This document shows positions 1 through 8,379 of a DNA stretch of 35,068 nt, in pieces. The first letter of the stretch is position 1. The number at the start of each line of letters is the position of its first letter. Source of the DNA: Opitutaceae bacterium (lineage in GTDB: Bacteria; Verrucomicrobiota; Verrucomicrobiia; Opitutales; Opitutaceae); assembly GCA_028822375.1 (NCBI GenBank), contig JAPKDW010000014.1:1-35068 (forward strand), written 5' to 3'. The translations under genes were made by a program, and so were the position numbers. Under the pieces are notes generated by a model. That model searched no databases and was not told the DNA's origin. It saw only the letters and a program-made list of their open reading frames with translations.

Positions 1-31
1 AACCTCCAATGATAATTGACGTCATGGGCTT

Positions 32-145
32 AAGTTGACGCCAATGCGCTCAGCGTGTTCAATGACCGCTCGGAGATCGGTCGCTACCTTCATTAGAAAC
101 GAAGCAAGCTTCGAGGTATTTACCCGAAGGGAATATATTTCGTAA
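32..145 (+). repeat. Dispersed intergenic repeat, copy A
   Basis: This segment matches 32328-32472 in the same orientation. Shared blocks are AAGTTGACGC near 32, ATGCGCTCAGCG near 44, GACCGCTCGGAGATCG at 64-79, CGCTACCTT at 82-90, and the perfect hairpin CGAAGC-AA-GCTTCG at 100-113 followed by AGGTATTTA. The middle is 38 bases shorter than in the 32.3-kb copy. A compact inverted copy lies at 32192-32234. The rest of the 1-244 gap holds no convincing gene or promoter. The element may extend off the left edge. Confidence 0.75.
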
Positions 146-244
146 CTTACGCGAAATGACGTTCGCGTCACAAGGGGCCCACTGCGTGGAACAAGGAATA
201 ATAAAGGTATTGCGATCTCCGATTCAAACGCAGTATCCTTCCCC

Positions 245-2431
245 ATGGTCTGTTACCCATTTCGTATCGCATATGCGTGCTCCAGCTGCGCATACCTGCT
301 CGTATTGCTTTGCTCCGCGTTCGCAGACATTCCTCCATCTCTAGCGCCGCAGGTCGCTCGTGAATTGAAACCGACTGAAACGCCGGCTCCAAACCCATCA
401 AACGTTTTCGCGAGAGAACGCATCGCCTTTCTGAGAACGGAAATAGCGCGGCACGATGATCTCTATTTCAAGCAAGCGAATCCAGAGATCAGCGATTTTG
501 AATACGATCGCCTTAAACAAGAGCTGCGAAATCTCGAATACTCCTTTCCCAATATTGCAAAAAGCCTCACTACTCTTTTGGAAATAGGCGACGACCGTGA
601 CGGTCTATTTCAAACCGATCGTCACGAAACCCCTATGCTTAGCCTTCGCAAAGCGTACTCCCATTCAGCTTTGCAACGATTTCACAAGCAAGTCTCCCAT
701 GCATCCAATGAAGAAGCAGTACTCTACTTAATCGAACCGAAAATCGACGGCATCGCGATTAGCCTCACCTACGAACAAGGGAATCTAGTCCGGGCTCTAA
801 CCCGTGGCAATGGCCTCGAAGGCGATGATATTACGGCCAACATCATGACCATCCCATCAATCCCCAAGAAACTAACCGACACAACCGAAGACGGACAAAA
901 AACAACCATCCCAGATCGAATCGAAATCCGAGGAGAAATTTTCTCGAATTTCTCCGATTTCGAAGCGATCAATCGCCAACGCGAGAGCCGAGGAGAATCA
1001 CGATTCACCCACCCTCGCTCGTTGGCTGCGGGCTCCGCCAAATTATCTGATTCAAACCAAACCGCTCAGCGGAAACTATCTGTTCTGTTTTTTGGATACG
1101 GAGATTTTCTCCCCAGTTCAATCGTGCCTAAAACACAGCGCGAATTCTACCAGCTAGCCCATTCCTGGGGGCTTCCTGTTCTGCAAACCGTTCGGACTGC
1201 GAAAGGAATCGACCGATTATCTACTGCGATAAATGATGAAAAAAGCAACCTATCCGAACACCCCTACCCCACTGATGGTCTTGTAGTGAAAGTCGATTTA
1301 ATCGCCCTGCAAGCCAAACTCGGGTATACGAATCAAGCGCCTCGCTGGGCATTAGCCTACAAGTTCGCTCCCAAACAAGCCGAAACCCGTCTCCTCTCAA
1401 TTAACATTCAAGTAGGACGTACCGGATTACTAACACCTCTAGCCGAATTCGCTCCCGTATCGATTTCAGGAAGCAAGATTAGCCGCGCAACTCTTCACAA
1501 TCGAAGATCCATCTCCAAACTAGATCTACACATTGGCGATACGATCATCATCGAAAAGGCCGGTGAGATCATTCCCCGCATCGTATCCGTCGACACTTCC
1601 AAACGCCACGCAGACAGCACCCCGTACGCTTTCCCCGATCGCTGCCCCTCATGCTCCTCCGCAATCAATTTACTCTCAAACGAAGCCAACCTTTACTGCT
1701 ACAATGCAAAATGTCCCGCTCAACTGCAACGTCGAATCGAACACTTCGCTTCCAGTCAGTGCATGAACATTGACGGCCTAGGCCCCGCAACCATTCAATT
1801 GCTCATAGCCAGCAAGGTAGTGAAAGACCTTCCAGATCTGTATAAACTCGAATCATCGAAACTTCTATCGCCGGAGAAAACCAACCTTGTATCCACTAAC
1901 AAACTTCTAAATTCGATTAAACGAAGCAAACACGCCGATCTCTGGCGCGTCATATGCGGCATCGGTATTCCAGGTATTGGAAAAGCAAGAGCCAAGATAC
2001 TCGCCGAAACAATCGGCAGTCTCGAATCTCTAAGCGAGATCTCCAAAGTCGATTTTGATGGTGCCTCCGAATACAATTCAATCGACGCTGTTACCCGAAG
2101 AGCGATTCTCGATTACTTTTCGGTCCCCGACAACCGAACCCTAGTAAAGCAATTAATCCTAGCGGGTATTCAACCTTCGCTCAGTTCGAAACCATCAAAA
2201 TCGATCCTCTCGGACAAACACTTCGTCCTCACCGGAAAACTTCCAACTCTCTCCCGTCAAAAAGCGACCCAAGTCATTGAGTCCTTAGGAGGAATCGTCC
2301 GCGATACGATCACCGAAAAAACCGACTATCTCCTTCTCGGGACCAACCCCGGCTCCAAATTGAAAGAAGCGCAAGAACGCAATATAACGATAATCGACGA
2401 AGCATTTATCCTCCGCCTTACGAGGGAATAA
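245..2431 (+). CDS. NAD+-dependent DNA ligase (LigA type) with N-terminal signal-like segment
   Basis: Seals nicks in duplex DNA using NAD+. All LigA parts are visible: domain Ia around residues 58-105 (RHDDLY, PEISDFEYDRL), adenylation domain with nucleophile K166 in EPKIDG and TRGNG at about 187, conserved APRWALAYKF, OB fold with QVGRTG and SRATLHN, a Cys4 zinc finger (C467, C470, C485, C490), helix-hairpin-helix segments (IDGLG, GIPGIGKA) and a C-terminal BRCT domain with FVLTGKLP and TDYLLLG. It has 728 residues, where LigA usually has about 670; the excess is N-terminal. Residues 1-28 look like a signal peptide with hydrophobic core AYLLVLLCSAFA, followed by a Pro-rich linker to about residue 55. 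No other ATG occurs before M131, so the leader is not easily dismissed as a wrong start, though a non-ATG start near residue 55 is possible. Escherichia coli LigB also has a leader but lacks a BRCT. Probably a paralogue of the housekeeping ligase. Confidence 0.95.
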   Translation: MVCYPFRIAYACSSCAYLLVLLCSAFADIPPSLAPQVARELKPTETPAPNPSNVFARERIAFLRTEIARHDDLYFKQANPEISDFEYDRLKQELRNLEYSFPNIAKSLTTLLEIGDDRDGLFQTDRHETPMLSLRKAYSHSALQRFHKQVSHASNEEAVLYLIEPKIDGIAISLTYEQGNLVRALTRGNGLEGDDITANIMTIPSIPKKLTDTTEDGQKTTIPDRIEIRGEIFSNFSDFEAINRQRESRGESRFTHPRSLAAGSAKLSDSNQTAQRKLSVLFFGYGDFLPSSIVPKTQREFYQLAHSWGLPVLQTVRTAKGIDRLSTAINDEKSNLSEHPYPTDGLVVKVDLIALQAKLGYTNQAPRWALAYKFAPKQAETRLLSINIQVGRTGLLTPLAEFAPVSISGSKISRATLHNRRSISKLDLHIGDTIIIEKAGEIIPRIVSVDTSKRHADSTPYAFPDRCPSCSSAINLLSNEANLYCYNAKCPAQLQRRIEHFASSQCMNIDGLGPATIQLLIASKVVKDLPDLYKLESSKLLSPEKTNLVSTNKLLNSIKRSKHADLWRVICGIGIPGIGKARAKILAETIGSLESLSEISKVDFDGASEYNSIDAVTRRAILDYFSVPDNRTLVKQLILAGIQPSLSSKPSKSILSDKHFVLTGKLPTLSRQKATQVIESLGGIVRDTITEKTDYLLLGTNPGSKLKEAQERNITIIDEAFILRLTRE

Positions 2432-2466
2432 AATGGACTTTGGCGATAAATAATCGCGCTTAGCCT

Positions 2467-3090
2467 TTATTCGCGCCTGAAGGAAATAAACCTAACAGGA
2501 TCCAGTAGCGATTGCCCGCTTGTATAGGCGAGCTTATCCGGATCTGGCGTATCGGTTTTCATATTCTGTATCCGACGAACAACGTCCATTCCTTCGATCA
2601 CACGACCGAAAGCCGCAAAGCCCTGACCATCGGGGTTGCGTTTACCCCCGAAATCAAGGCTGGGCTGATCGTTAACGCAAACAAAGAACTCAGAGGTACC
2701 CGAGTCCGGTGCGGAACGTGCCATCGACAACGTTCCGTCAAGGTGTTTTATCTTCGTCTTATTCGTAGGTTCTAGCGCTATCGCGGCAAACGACTGAGCG
2801 TTCTCAGCGCGATCCAAACCGCCCTGAATCACTTCGATCTTAATCGTGTTCTGAACCTGATTATCCAACCGAACTACACGATAAAAGTGACCACCCTTAA
2901 AATGTCCGCCGTCGATATATTTAAGAAAATTGGCAACCGTCGCAGGAGCTTTATCTGAGTATAGCTCGAATCGAACATCACCCACCGTCGTCGAGAGCTT
3001 AACGTTTATCGGCTTCGCGAACGCACTTGTTCCCACTATCAATATCAGTGCCATCACGACGATTTTTATTAGATTAAAAATTCCATTCAT
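2467..3090 (-). CDS. Secreted cyclophilin-type peptidyl-prolyl isomerase
   Basis: Catalyses cis-trans isomerisation of X-Pro bonds, here presumably in the periplasm. Residues 1-25 form a signal peptide ending TSAFA. The mature part is a compact cyclophilin domain: TTVGDVRFELY, the catalytic arginine R71 in HFYR, IQGG at 88-91, GTLSMARS, SEFFVCV and the terminal GFAAFGRVIEGMDVV. The 207-aa length fits bacterial PpiA-like enzymes. It converges on the DNA ligase gene with only 35 bases between the stops. That gap holds a small hairpin GCGAT-AAATA-ATCGC without a T tract, so I do not call a terminator. No operon partner is evident; the upstream 187 bases contain repeat sequence. Confidence 0.93.
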   Translation of the reverse strand: MNGIFNLIKIVVMALILIVGTSAFAKPINVKLSTTVGDVRFELYSDKAPATVANFLKYIDGGHFKGGHFYRVVRLDNQVQNTIKIEVIQGGLDRAENAQSFAAIALEPTNKTKIKHLDGTLSMARSAPDSGTSEFFVCVNDQPSLDFGGKRNPDGQGFAAFGRVIEGMDVVRRIQNMKTDTPDPDKLAYTSGQSLLDPVRFISFRRE

Positions 3091-3168
3091 CGTAAAGCGA
3101 TTCTAACTCTAAGGATACTCTTCAGGCAAGATTAACGAATCAACTCAAAAGTTCTTCCACCACCCGAA

Positions 3169-3258
3169 GTGTCGACGTAGACAAGCTACACCGAATCGGG
3201 TACACTCCAATCAGTTCGAACCTATTGTCTCGAAGAGACGCGTATGCGTTCTGCGGGA
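3169..3258 (+). repeat. Dispersed intergenic repeat, degenerate copy D
   Basis: A 90-base segment whose two ends match 32265-32354, which is also exactly 90 bases. The left end shares GTGTCGA(C/G)GTAG followed by GCTACACCGA; the right end shares GACGCGTATGCG then TC(T/A)GCGGGA. The middle has diverged. It fills most of the gap between the DUF1592 protein and cyclophilin genes, which are both on the minus strand. The equal length and conserved order argue for common descent rather than chance. Confidence 0.55.
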
Positions 3259-3277
3259 TGACCCAACTAAATGAACT

Positions 3278-5980
3278 CTACTTCATTCGGAAACTCTCGG
3301 ATTGGATCAACGCAAGCATGAGATCTCGAAAGCCACCGTTCGCTTCGCTGGTATCCTCGACAATTTCAGTGATCAATTTCCGATCGCCGTAACTCATGTG
3401 ACGACCCGTCGCATACGTTAGCAATTTTTCAGACAGACATTCCGAGAACGGGGTAATATCTCGAACTAGATACGCTTTAAGATCCCGAATGTCGTTTAGC
3501 TTCGTTCCATCCGGCATTACGCCATCAGTCTCGACCGCAAGCAGTTTTGATTTCTTGTCTTTAGAATTCCCCGACCTCTTCGGATATTCCGTCCGCCAGC
3601 GACCAATCGGATCAAAAGACTCCAATACAAATCCAACAGGATCGATCTTCTTATGGCAAGCCGCACAAGATTCTTCCTGCATATGGGCCGCCAGCATTTC
3701 TTTAGGAGTCTCGGACTTACTCGTATCCGGCGTCAAAGCTGGCACCGCATCTGGTGGAGGCGGAGGTGGATTTCCCAGAATATTCTCGAGCACCCAAACA
3801 CCGCGAACTACCGGTTGCGTATCGACTCCATTAGCGGTCGCAGTCATCACGCCAGCCATCCCAAGCACGCCGCCGAAGCGTCCTCCGCGCTCAAAGGAAA
3901 CGCGTTGCAGCTTTTTATCTTTCTTGGACGAACTTTTCATAGGAAGCTCATACACATTCTTACCAACGGAAACATTCGTGTAAGTAAAATCCGGATCGAC
4001 AAAATCCTCCATTGGTCGATTTGTATCCAACATTTCCCTAAAGAACATATTCGGTTCTTCAACAAACGCCGAGCGCTCATCGTCAGTATACTTAAACACC
4101 CTAGGTTTGTCGAAGAGCGTACTGTCTGGCGTCAAATTTTCTAGAGCGGCTAGATCCAGCCACTGATCCAAGAAACTGCGAATAAACATCTTCGAAGCTT
4201 TGGAATCGATCAACCGAATCGCGTGTTGCCTCAAAACCGATTCCTTCAGAATCGATCCATCGGCCGCCGCGACCATCAATCCCGAATCGGGAGGTCCCGA
4301 TGTGAGAAAATAGGAAAGACGAGCCGCCAAGCCATACCCATCAAGCGAGCCTTCCTCGAAACCGCGATACAAGAAATAAGGCGATTTCAAAGCCGTGCGA
4401 AGAGCCATATGCAAACCATCTTCAAGTCGACCCGATTTCGAAATCTCATTCTCCATGAGCTCCCAATATTCTTGGAAAACTTCGTCATTTACCGGGCGAC
4501 GAAATGCCACTGGCAAAAATGAACGAACAAATTCGCGACCTATTTCCTCATCCGATTTCCCTTTCGTTCGACCGAGCAATTTGGAGGCGCGTTCTTTCCA
4601 GTAGGCCTCTTCCTTACCGTCTACCAATTCTATAGGTCCGAAAACGGTAGCCTTACTAACTTCGAGAGCAGGTCCTTCTTCGAAATGTTTGTATTCAAGA
4701 ACTTCGGTAGTGACACGCAGGTTCTTTATAACCACCGAAACCAATTCATCCAAAGACTCTTCAGAAGGTGGATCGGGCAACAGGTCCGATTTCATCAAAG
4801 CCTTGAGCCGGTCCCAACCCAATCGACCACGCTCGACCTTCCCATCAGCTTGCTTGTAAGCCGCCGCAAGAAGCGGGTCCTCTTGAAAGAGACGTTTCAC
4901 ATGCGCGGCCAACTTTTCCTGATCTTCAGCGAGCGAAGCGTTATCGTACCGTAATGCGATCGTTTCCCCTTTCTCCAAAATTCCTTCGAAGCGATATTGT
5001 TGAACCGGTCCCGATTGAATAGATACTTCGCCTAACTGGCGAACTGTATCCACTTTTTCTCCTGGGGCTTCCACGGCGTTCACCGCATAAACACGGCAAA
5101 CGACCGATTCGCCCGGGGGCGGATTAAACGCGGAAAGCGTAAGTTCTACTTGATAACGTCCCGTCGCGCTCGCTTCGAACCGACTGGGCCAGGTCGCGCT
5201 AGCGGATAGAGCATCAGAACTTGAGACGACTCGCATCGTATCGCCCACAAGCAGCCCCGATGAATAGGCATACGTAAAATCCTTCCCCAACACTTCCGAT
5301 GTGATTGGTTCTACAGGCTTACGAGCTGGAGGAAACAGTTTCTCGGCGAGATCGTTCGCCACCCGAGCGTATGACTGCAAAAGCGGACCGGAAAGCATCA
5401 AAGCTGACGCTTGGTTATCGAAACCGTTCGCTTCACCATCGACCGGAAAACCATCGGGCAGCTCATACTTCGTATCCAACAGCGCGTTCAAGCTGTTTAC
5501 GTACTCTCGCCGATTCAAACGTCTCAGCGTCGACCCTCCTATCGGAGCGTGCTCGCTAAGCGATCGATCCAACCAATCGACCATCGAGGCTCGAGCATTG
5601 GGCGAAGGCTTGCGCTCTTTCTTAGGAGGCATCTCTCCCGATCTCAAAGCGCCAATAGCCCGTTCCCACAATTCCAGCGACTCCTGATTACTCCAATCGA
5701 TTTCGGGGTCTTCGAAGCTGATTTCCCCTTTCCTTTCGAAGTCATCGTGACAATCCAAACAATAAGTTTCGAGAAACTCATAGGACGCATCAGGGATAGG
5801 CTGGAGCGACGAGTCTCCAAAGCTGTTCGTATTTATTCCTAGAATACAAACAAAGAGACCTATCAAACGTAGGGGCGTCGTTTGCGCCGATCCGCAGCGG
5901 ATAAGCTCTAGTAACTGCTGGCGCGGATCGCCGTAAGCGGCGCCCCTGCAAACCAATGCCATGGAAGTCATCTTCAACAT
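3278..5980 (-). CDS. DUF1592/DUF1588 domain secreted c-type cytochrome protein (planctomycete-type)
   Basis: A large extracytoplasmic protein of a family common in Planctomycetes and Verrucomicrobiota; its biochemical role is unknown, though association with polymer degradation is often proposed. Visible parts in order: haem motif CLDCH (C74-H78), DUF1587 segment LRRLNRREYVNSLNALL, a carbohydrate-binding-like middle part, DUF1595/DUF1592 region (FRRPVNDEVF, SPYFLYR, RLSYFL), DUF1588 with GVLGMAGVMT and NPPPPPPDAVP, a second haem motif CAACH (C772-H776) in KKIDPVGFVLESFDPIGRWR, and a DUF1585 tail (LLTYATGRHMSYGD). It starts 16 bases after the DUF1552 stop, so the two are co-transcribed. The start at 5980 has AAAGGG about 11 bases upstream. 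Residues about 12-36 are encoded by an inverted palindromic repeat, so the ancestral start or signal peptide may lie further in, before LRLIGLFVCILG. Confidence 0.92.
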   Translation of the reverse strand: MLKMTSMALVCRGAAYGDPRQQLLELIRCGSAQTTPLRLIGLFVCILGINTNSFGDSSLQPIPDASYEFLETYCLDCHDDFERKGEISFEDPEIDWSNQESLELWERAIGALRSGEMPPKKERKPSPNARASMVDWLDRSLSEHAPIGGSTLRRLNRREYVNSLNALLDTKYELPDGFPVDGEANGFDNQASALMLSGPLLQSYARVANDLAEKLFPPARKPVEPITSEVLGKDFTYAYSSGLLVGDTMRVVSSSDALSASATWPSRFEASATGRYQVELTLSAFNPPPGESVVCRVYAVNAVEAPGEKVDTVRQLGEVSIQSGPVQQYRFEGILEKGETIALRYDNASLAEDQEKLAAHVKRLFQEDPLLAAAYKQADGKVERGRLGWDRLKALMKSDLLPDPPSEESLDELVSVVIKNLRVTTEVLEYKHFEEGPALEVSKATVFGPIELVDGKEEAYWKERASKLLGRTKGKSDEEIGREFVRSFLPVAFRRPVNDEVFQEYWELMENEISKSGRLEDGLHMALRTALKSPYFLYRGFEEGSLDGYGLAARLSYFLTSGPPDSGLMVAAADGSILKESVLRQHAIRLIDSKASKMFIRSFLDQWLDLAALENLTPDSTLFDKPRVFKYTDDERSAFVEEPNMFFREMLDTNRPMEDFVDPDFTYTNVSVGKNVYELPMKSSSKKDKKLQRVSFERGGRFGGVLGMAGVMTATANGVDTQPVVRGVWVLENILGNPPPPPPDAVPALTPDTSKSETPKEMLAAHMQEESCAACHKKIDPVGFVLESFDPIGRWRTEYPKRSGNSKDKKSKLLAVETDGVMPDGTKLNDIRDLKAYLVRDITPFSECLSEKLLTYATGRHMSYGDRKLITEIVEDTSEANGGFRDLMLALIQSESFRMK
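5871..5947. repeat. REP/BIME-like inverted palindromic element inside a coding start
   Basis: Two 25-base arms, 5871-5895 (AGGGGCGTCG...GATCCGC) and 5923-5947 (GCGGATCG...GGCGCCCCT), are inverted repeats matching at 21 of 25 positions; the four mismatches fall every third base. The right arm also folds on itself: CGCCG-CTTA-CGGCG. This is the shape of a pair of REP sequences in opposite orientation. It lies wholly within the first 40 codons of the DUF1592 gene and keeps the frame open. I saw no second copy in the window. Confidence 0.6.
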
Positions 5981-5995
5981 GCTTCGAACAACCCT

Positions 5996-7267
5996 TTAAA
6001 CCAAATACTGGTTCATATTACGGCTCGCATTCGAAAAGCGATCCTGCTCGATTCCGAGCTGCTGTAACATCGTCACATAAAGGTCCCCCAAAAGCGGCGC
6101 ATCCGGAGCATCACGATCGATCGCAATGTGCGACCCATGCTTCAACCCGCCGCCGGCGAGACATACTGGCAAATTCGCATTGGAGTGACGGCTCGCATCA
6201 CCCATACCCGCTCCCCACAAAACAAGCGTCGAATCCAAGAGCGACTTCCCTTCGATGTCCGTCTTACGCTTCAACTGATCCAAGAAACCGGACAAGAGCG
6301 CCATATGTTGACTTTCGACCTTGATCAAATCGTCGACCAAACCGGGATTGTTGCCGTGGTGAGACAAGGCATGATAACCTGCTGAAAGCGTTTCTCCATT
6401 AATCGTAAAGACTTCTCCAAGTCCCGGAAGAAACATCGTAATAACCCGCGTAGAATCCGTTTCGAGAGCCAATGCCATCAAATCGTACATCAACGCTTGA
6501 TTCTCCAACATCAAAGTCGGCGCGATCGGATCGAATTCAGGCAACTGATAATCCACTTTCGGACGCGGCTCGCGCAATCCTCTCAGTTGACGTTCCATTC
6601 GTTGCTCCAAGTCCCGCACCGATTGGAAATACTCGCCCAATTTTTCCTTATCCGCAGAGCTCACCGTTTTCTGCAGACGTTTCGCATCGCCTGAAACGCC
6701 ATCCAACGAACTCTTCCCGCTCTTGATCAAATACTCGGTTCGATCGACATCATCCGGCAATCCAAACAAGGTTTGATAAACCACGCTCGGGCGCTCGGTC
6801 ATCGGCAGAGGAATTCCCTGCTCGTTAAATACCATCTTTTGCCGAAAACTACCTCGGCCCGCACTCAGTTGGAGCGAACGAATCCGCGTATCGGCGCCAA
6901 TATGCTTGGCGGCGATTTGGTCGAGCGAAACATCGCCGACGTTCTTCCCGCAAAGAAAGTTATCCCAGTTCTTGTGACCATTTCCAGCGCGGTGATCCAG
7001 TCCAGAAACCACTGTAAGTCGGTCTTTGTGCTGCATCAACGGCTTCAGCAGAGGGGTAACACTGTAATCCGCGCCTGTCTCCTTCGGATAGAGCGACCCA
7101 ACATGAAGCCCGAGATTCGCTCCGACACAGACCAATCGCTTCGCGGAACCTAGCTTTCGACTAGCTGAAACTGCTGAAGCCGCCACAGGCAACGATTCGA
7201 GAACCGGCAGAGCGAGCGTCATACCAACTGCCCGCAAAAAGTGTCGTCTGTTAAGGGGTGATTTCAT
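5996..7267 (-). CDS. DUF1552 family protein with twin-arginine signal
   Basis: Member of the DUF1552 family, which in Planctomycetes and Verrucomicrobiota is nearly always paired with a DUF1592 cytochrome, as here. The N-terminus NRRHFLRAVGMTLALPVLE is a twin-arginine export signal, so the protein is probably exported folded. Body motifs typical of the family: KRLVCVGANLGLH, FYPKETG-like LYPKETGADYS, VVSGLDHRAGNGHKN, LDQIAAKHIG, and the C-terminal ALSHHGNNP and LVLWGAGMGDASRHSN. The DUF1501-like fold suggests a metal or sulfatase-like site, but its activity is unknown. I chose ATG at 7267 over an in-frame TTG at 7288 because the Tat signal then begins directly. The DUF3299 gene lies 98 bases upstream on the same strand. 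Confidence 0.92.
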   Translation of the reverse strand: MKSPLNRRHFLRAVGMTLALPVLESLPVAASAVSASRKLGSAKRLVCVGANLGLHVGSLYPKETGADYSVTPLLKPLMQHKDRLTVVSGLDHRAGNGHKNWDNFLCGKNVGDVSLDQIAAKHIGADTRIRSLQLSAGRGSFRQKMVFNEQGIPLPMTERPSVVYQTLFGLPDDVDRTEYLIKSGKSSLDGVSGDAKRLQKTVSSADKEKLGEYFQSVRDLEQRMERQLRGLREPRPKVDYQLPEFDPIAPTLMLENQALMYDLMALALETDSTRVITMFLPGLGEVFTINGETLSAGYHALSHHGNNPGLVDDLIKVESQHMALLSGFLDQLKRKTDIEGKSLLDSTLVLWGAGMGDASRHSNANLPVCLAGGGLKHGSHIAIDRDAPDAPLLGDLYVTMLQQLGIEQDRFSNASRNMNQYLV

Positions 7268-7365
7268 GGGGAACGAGATTGAAAACAAGAATCTACTCAG
7301 ACATTCCGCGAAGATCCAGCCTCTTGGACACGAAACGCTCTCGAAACGGCTAGATTAACCGCTCG

Positions 7366-7857
7366 CTAGAACTTCCCGATTTCAACCTTTTGCCCGCGGA
7401 TATGATAAAGGTGACTAAAAAATCCGTTTTCCCAAGTCTCCTCGATCGACAATTTTCCGTACAAAGTGATCGGAACATTATCAACAGCCAAAGCCCCTGG
7501 ACCGGTCATCTTCACATAAATAAATTCGTTGTAGGAAGGCATTACTCCGAAGCAGCAAGCCATCGTATTCGGAACCAGCAAGAACTCTTGCACGATCTGA
7601 CCGTCCGACTTGATCGGCATCATGTAACCAGTGATCGAGATGCTCTTCTGATCCAGCTTAAGAATCGGCTCGGGAAGAAATGTGAGAAGGTATTCTTTAT
7701 CAGCCCGCACCACTCGATCGCTCGATTCCGGAACTTCCGGTTGATAATCGAAAGCACTCAAATCGCTCAATTCTATCGTAAGCTCCTCGGCGTTCGCCAA
7801 AGGCGAAACCAAGCCCAAAATCAACGCAGTTAAACCTGCTAATACACGGTATTTCAT
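7366..7857 (-). CDS. DUF3299 periplasmic protein
   Basis: A 163-aa secreted protein with a clean signal peptide (residues 1-23, ending PLANA). The family signature is plain: SITGYMMPI, EFLLVPNTMACCFGVMPSYN with the adjacent Cys pair, and EFIYVKMTG, ending in a short beta segment. DUF3299 genes are commonly found beside FtsX-type ABC transporters, and one is, as I recall, linked to the zinc-regulated Zrg locus of Vibrio cholerae. The exact function is not established. The ATG has a strong AAGGAG nine bases upstream. It follows the lipoprotein gene by 51 bases and is probably the last gene of the transporter operon, unless transcription continues into the DUF1552 gene. Confidence 0.88.
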   Translation of the reverse strand: MKYRVLAGLTALILGLVSPLANAEELTIELSDLSAFDYQPEVPESSDRVVRADKEYLLTFLPEPILKLDQKSISITGYMMPIKSDGQIVQEFLLVPNTMACCFGVMPSYNEFIYVKMTGPGALAVDNVPITLYGKLSIEETWENGFFSHLYHIRGQKVEIGKF

Positions 7858-7908
7858 ATCGAAAAGCTCCTTACCTATCGCATCACTCTAGCGAATTCTC
7901 CCTCAAAC

Positions 7909-8379
7909 TCAATGTTTCCCTTCCGGAAAACCAAATTCTATCTCTGAGAACGACTGACTAAAAACAACGACTTCATCGATTTTGACCAGGAAGCGACCAG
8001 CAGGATCCAACCAATCCGCTTTCAAAGCGAATTTTGACGTATTACCTACAGATTCCCCAGTCGCGGCGTTCTCGACAGCATGAAAAGTCGCAGACCGTCC
8101 ATCCAAAGTCGCAGACACCGTCGCTTGCTCGACCCTCGCAAAGCGCTGCGCTCCCCCATCTAGTACGTAAAGAGCCCAAGTTTTCCCGTCACCTTCCGGC
8201 ACTAGCTCGATCTGAGCCGCATGCTCACCGAGCATTACCAAAGCCCCTCCATGAGGCGCAGGATGGAAATGGCCCTGCGATGAACTCGCTTGATTCTCGC
8301 CCGAATCCGAGCAACCGAGCAACGCCGATGCGATAACCGCAACAATCGCCCATTTGAAATTCAATATCCGTAGTTTCAT
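7909..8379 (-). CDS. Small His-containing lipoprotein of the ABC transporter operon
   Basis: Predicted 156-aa lipoprotein: hydrophobic segment WAIVAVIASALLGC with lipobox cysteine C23, then a short disordered stretch and GHFHPAPHGG (H37, H39, H43). The PHGG motif occurs at the N-terminus of periplasmic metal-handling proteins such as some RND adaptor subunits, which suggests a metal-binding role; this is inference. The remaining 100 residues look like a beta sandwich. The ATG at 8379 overlaps the permease stop as ATGA, so translation is probably coupled and an upstream in-frame start at 8472 is unlikely. No Shine-Dalgarno is needed for this arrangement. Its partner substrate is unknown. Confidence 0.82.
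   Translation of the reverse strand: MKLRILNFKWAIVAVIASALLGCSDSGENQASSSQGHFHPAPHGGALVMLGEHAAQIELVPEGDGKTWALYVLDGGAQRFARVEQATVSATLDGRSATFHAVENAATGESVGNTSKFALKADWLDPAGRFLVKIDEVVVFSQSFSEIEFGFPEGKH

Noticed and set aside
22-246. 74-codon minus-strand open frame at the left edge
   Set aside because: It covers the dispersed repeat, has no recognisable domain and no ribosome binding site.
245-328. Signal segment of the ligase as a wrongly chosen start
   Set aside because: Not fully rejected: no internal ATG supports a later start, so the leader was kept, but a non-ATG start near residue 55 cannot be excluded.
2432-2466. Hairpin GCGAT-AAATA-ATCGC between ligase and cyclophilin genes as a terminator
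   Set aside because: Five-base stem with no T tract on either side.
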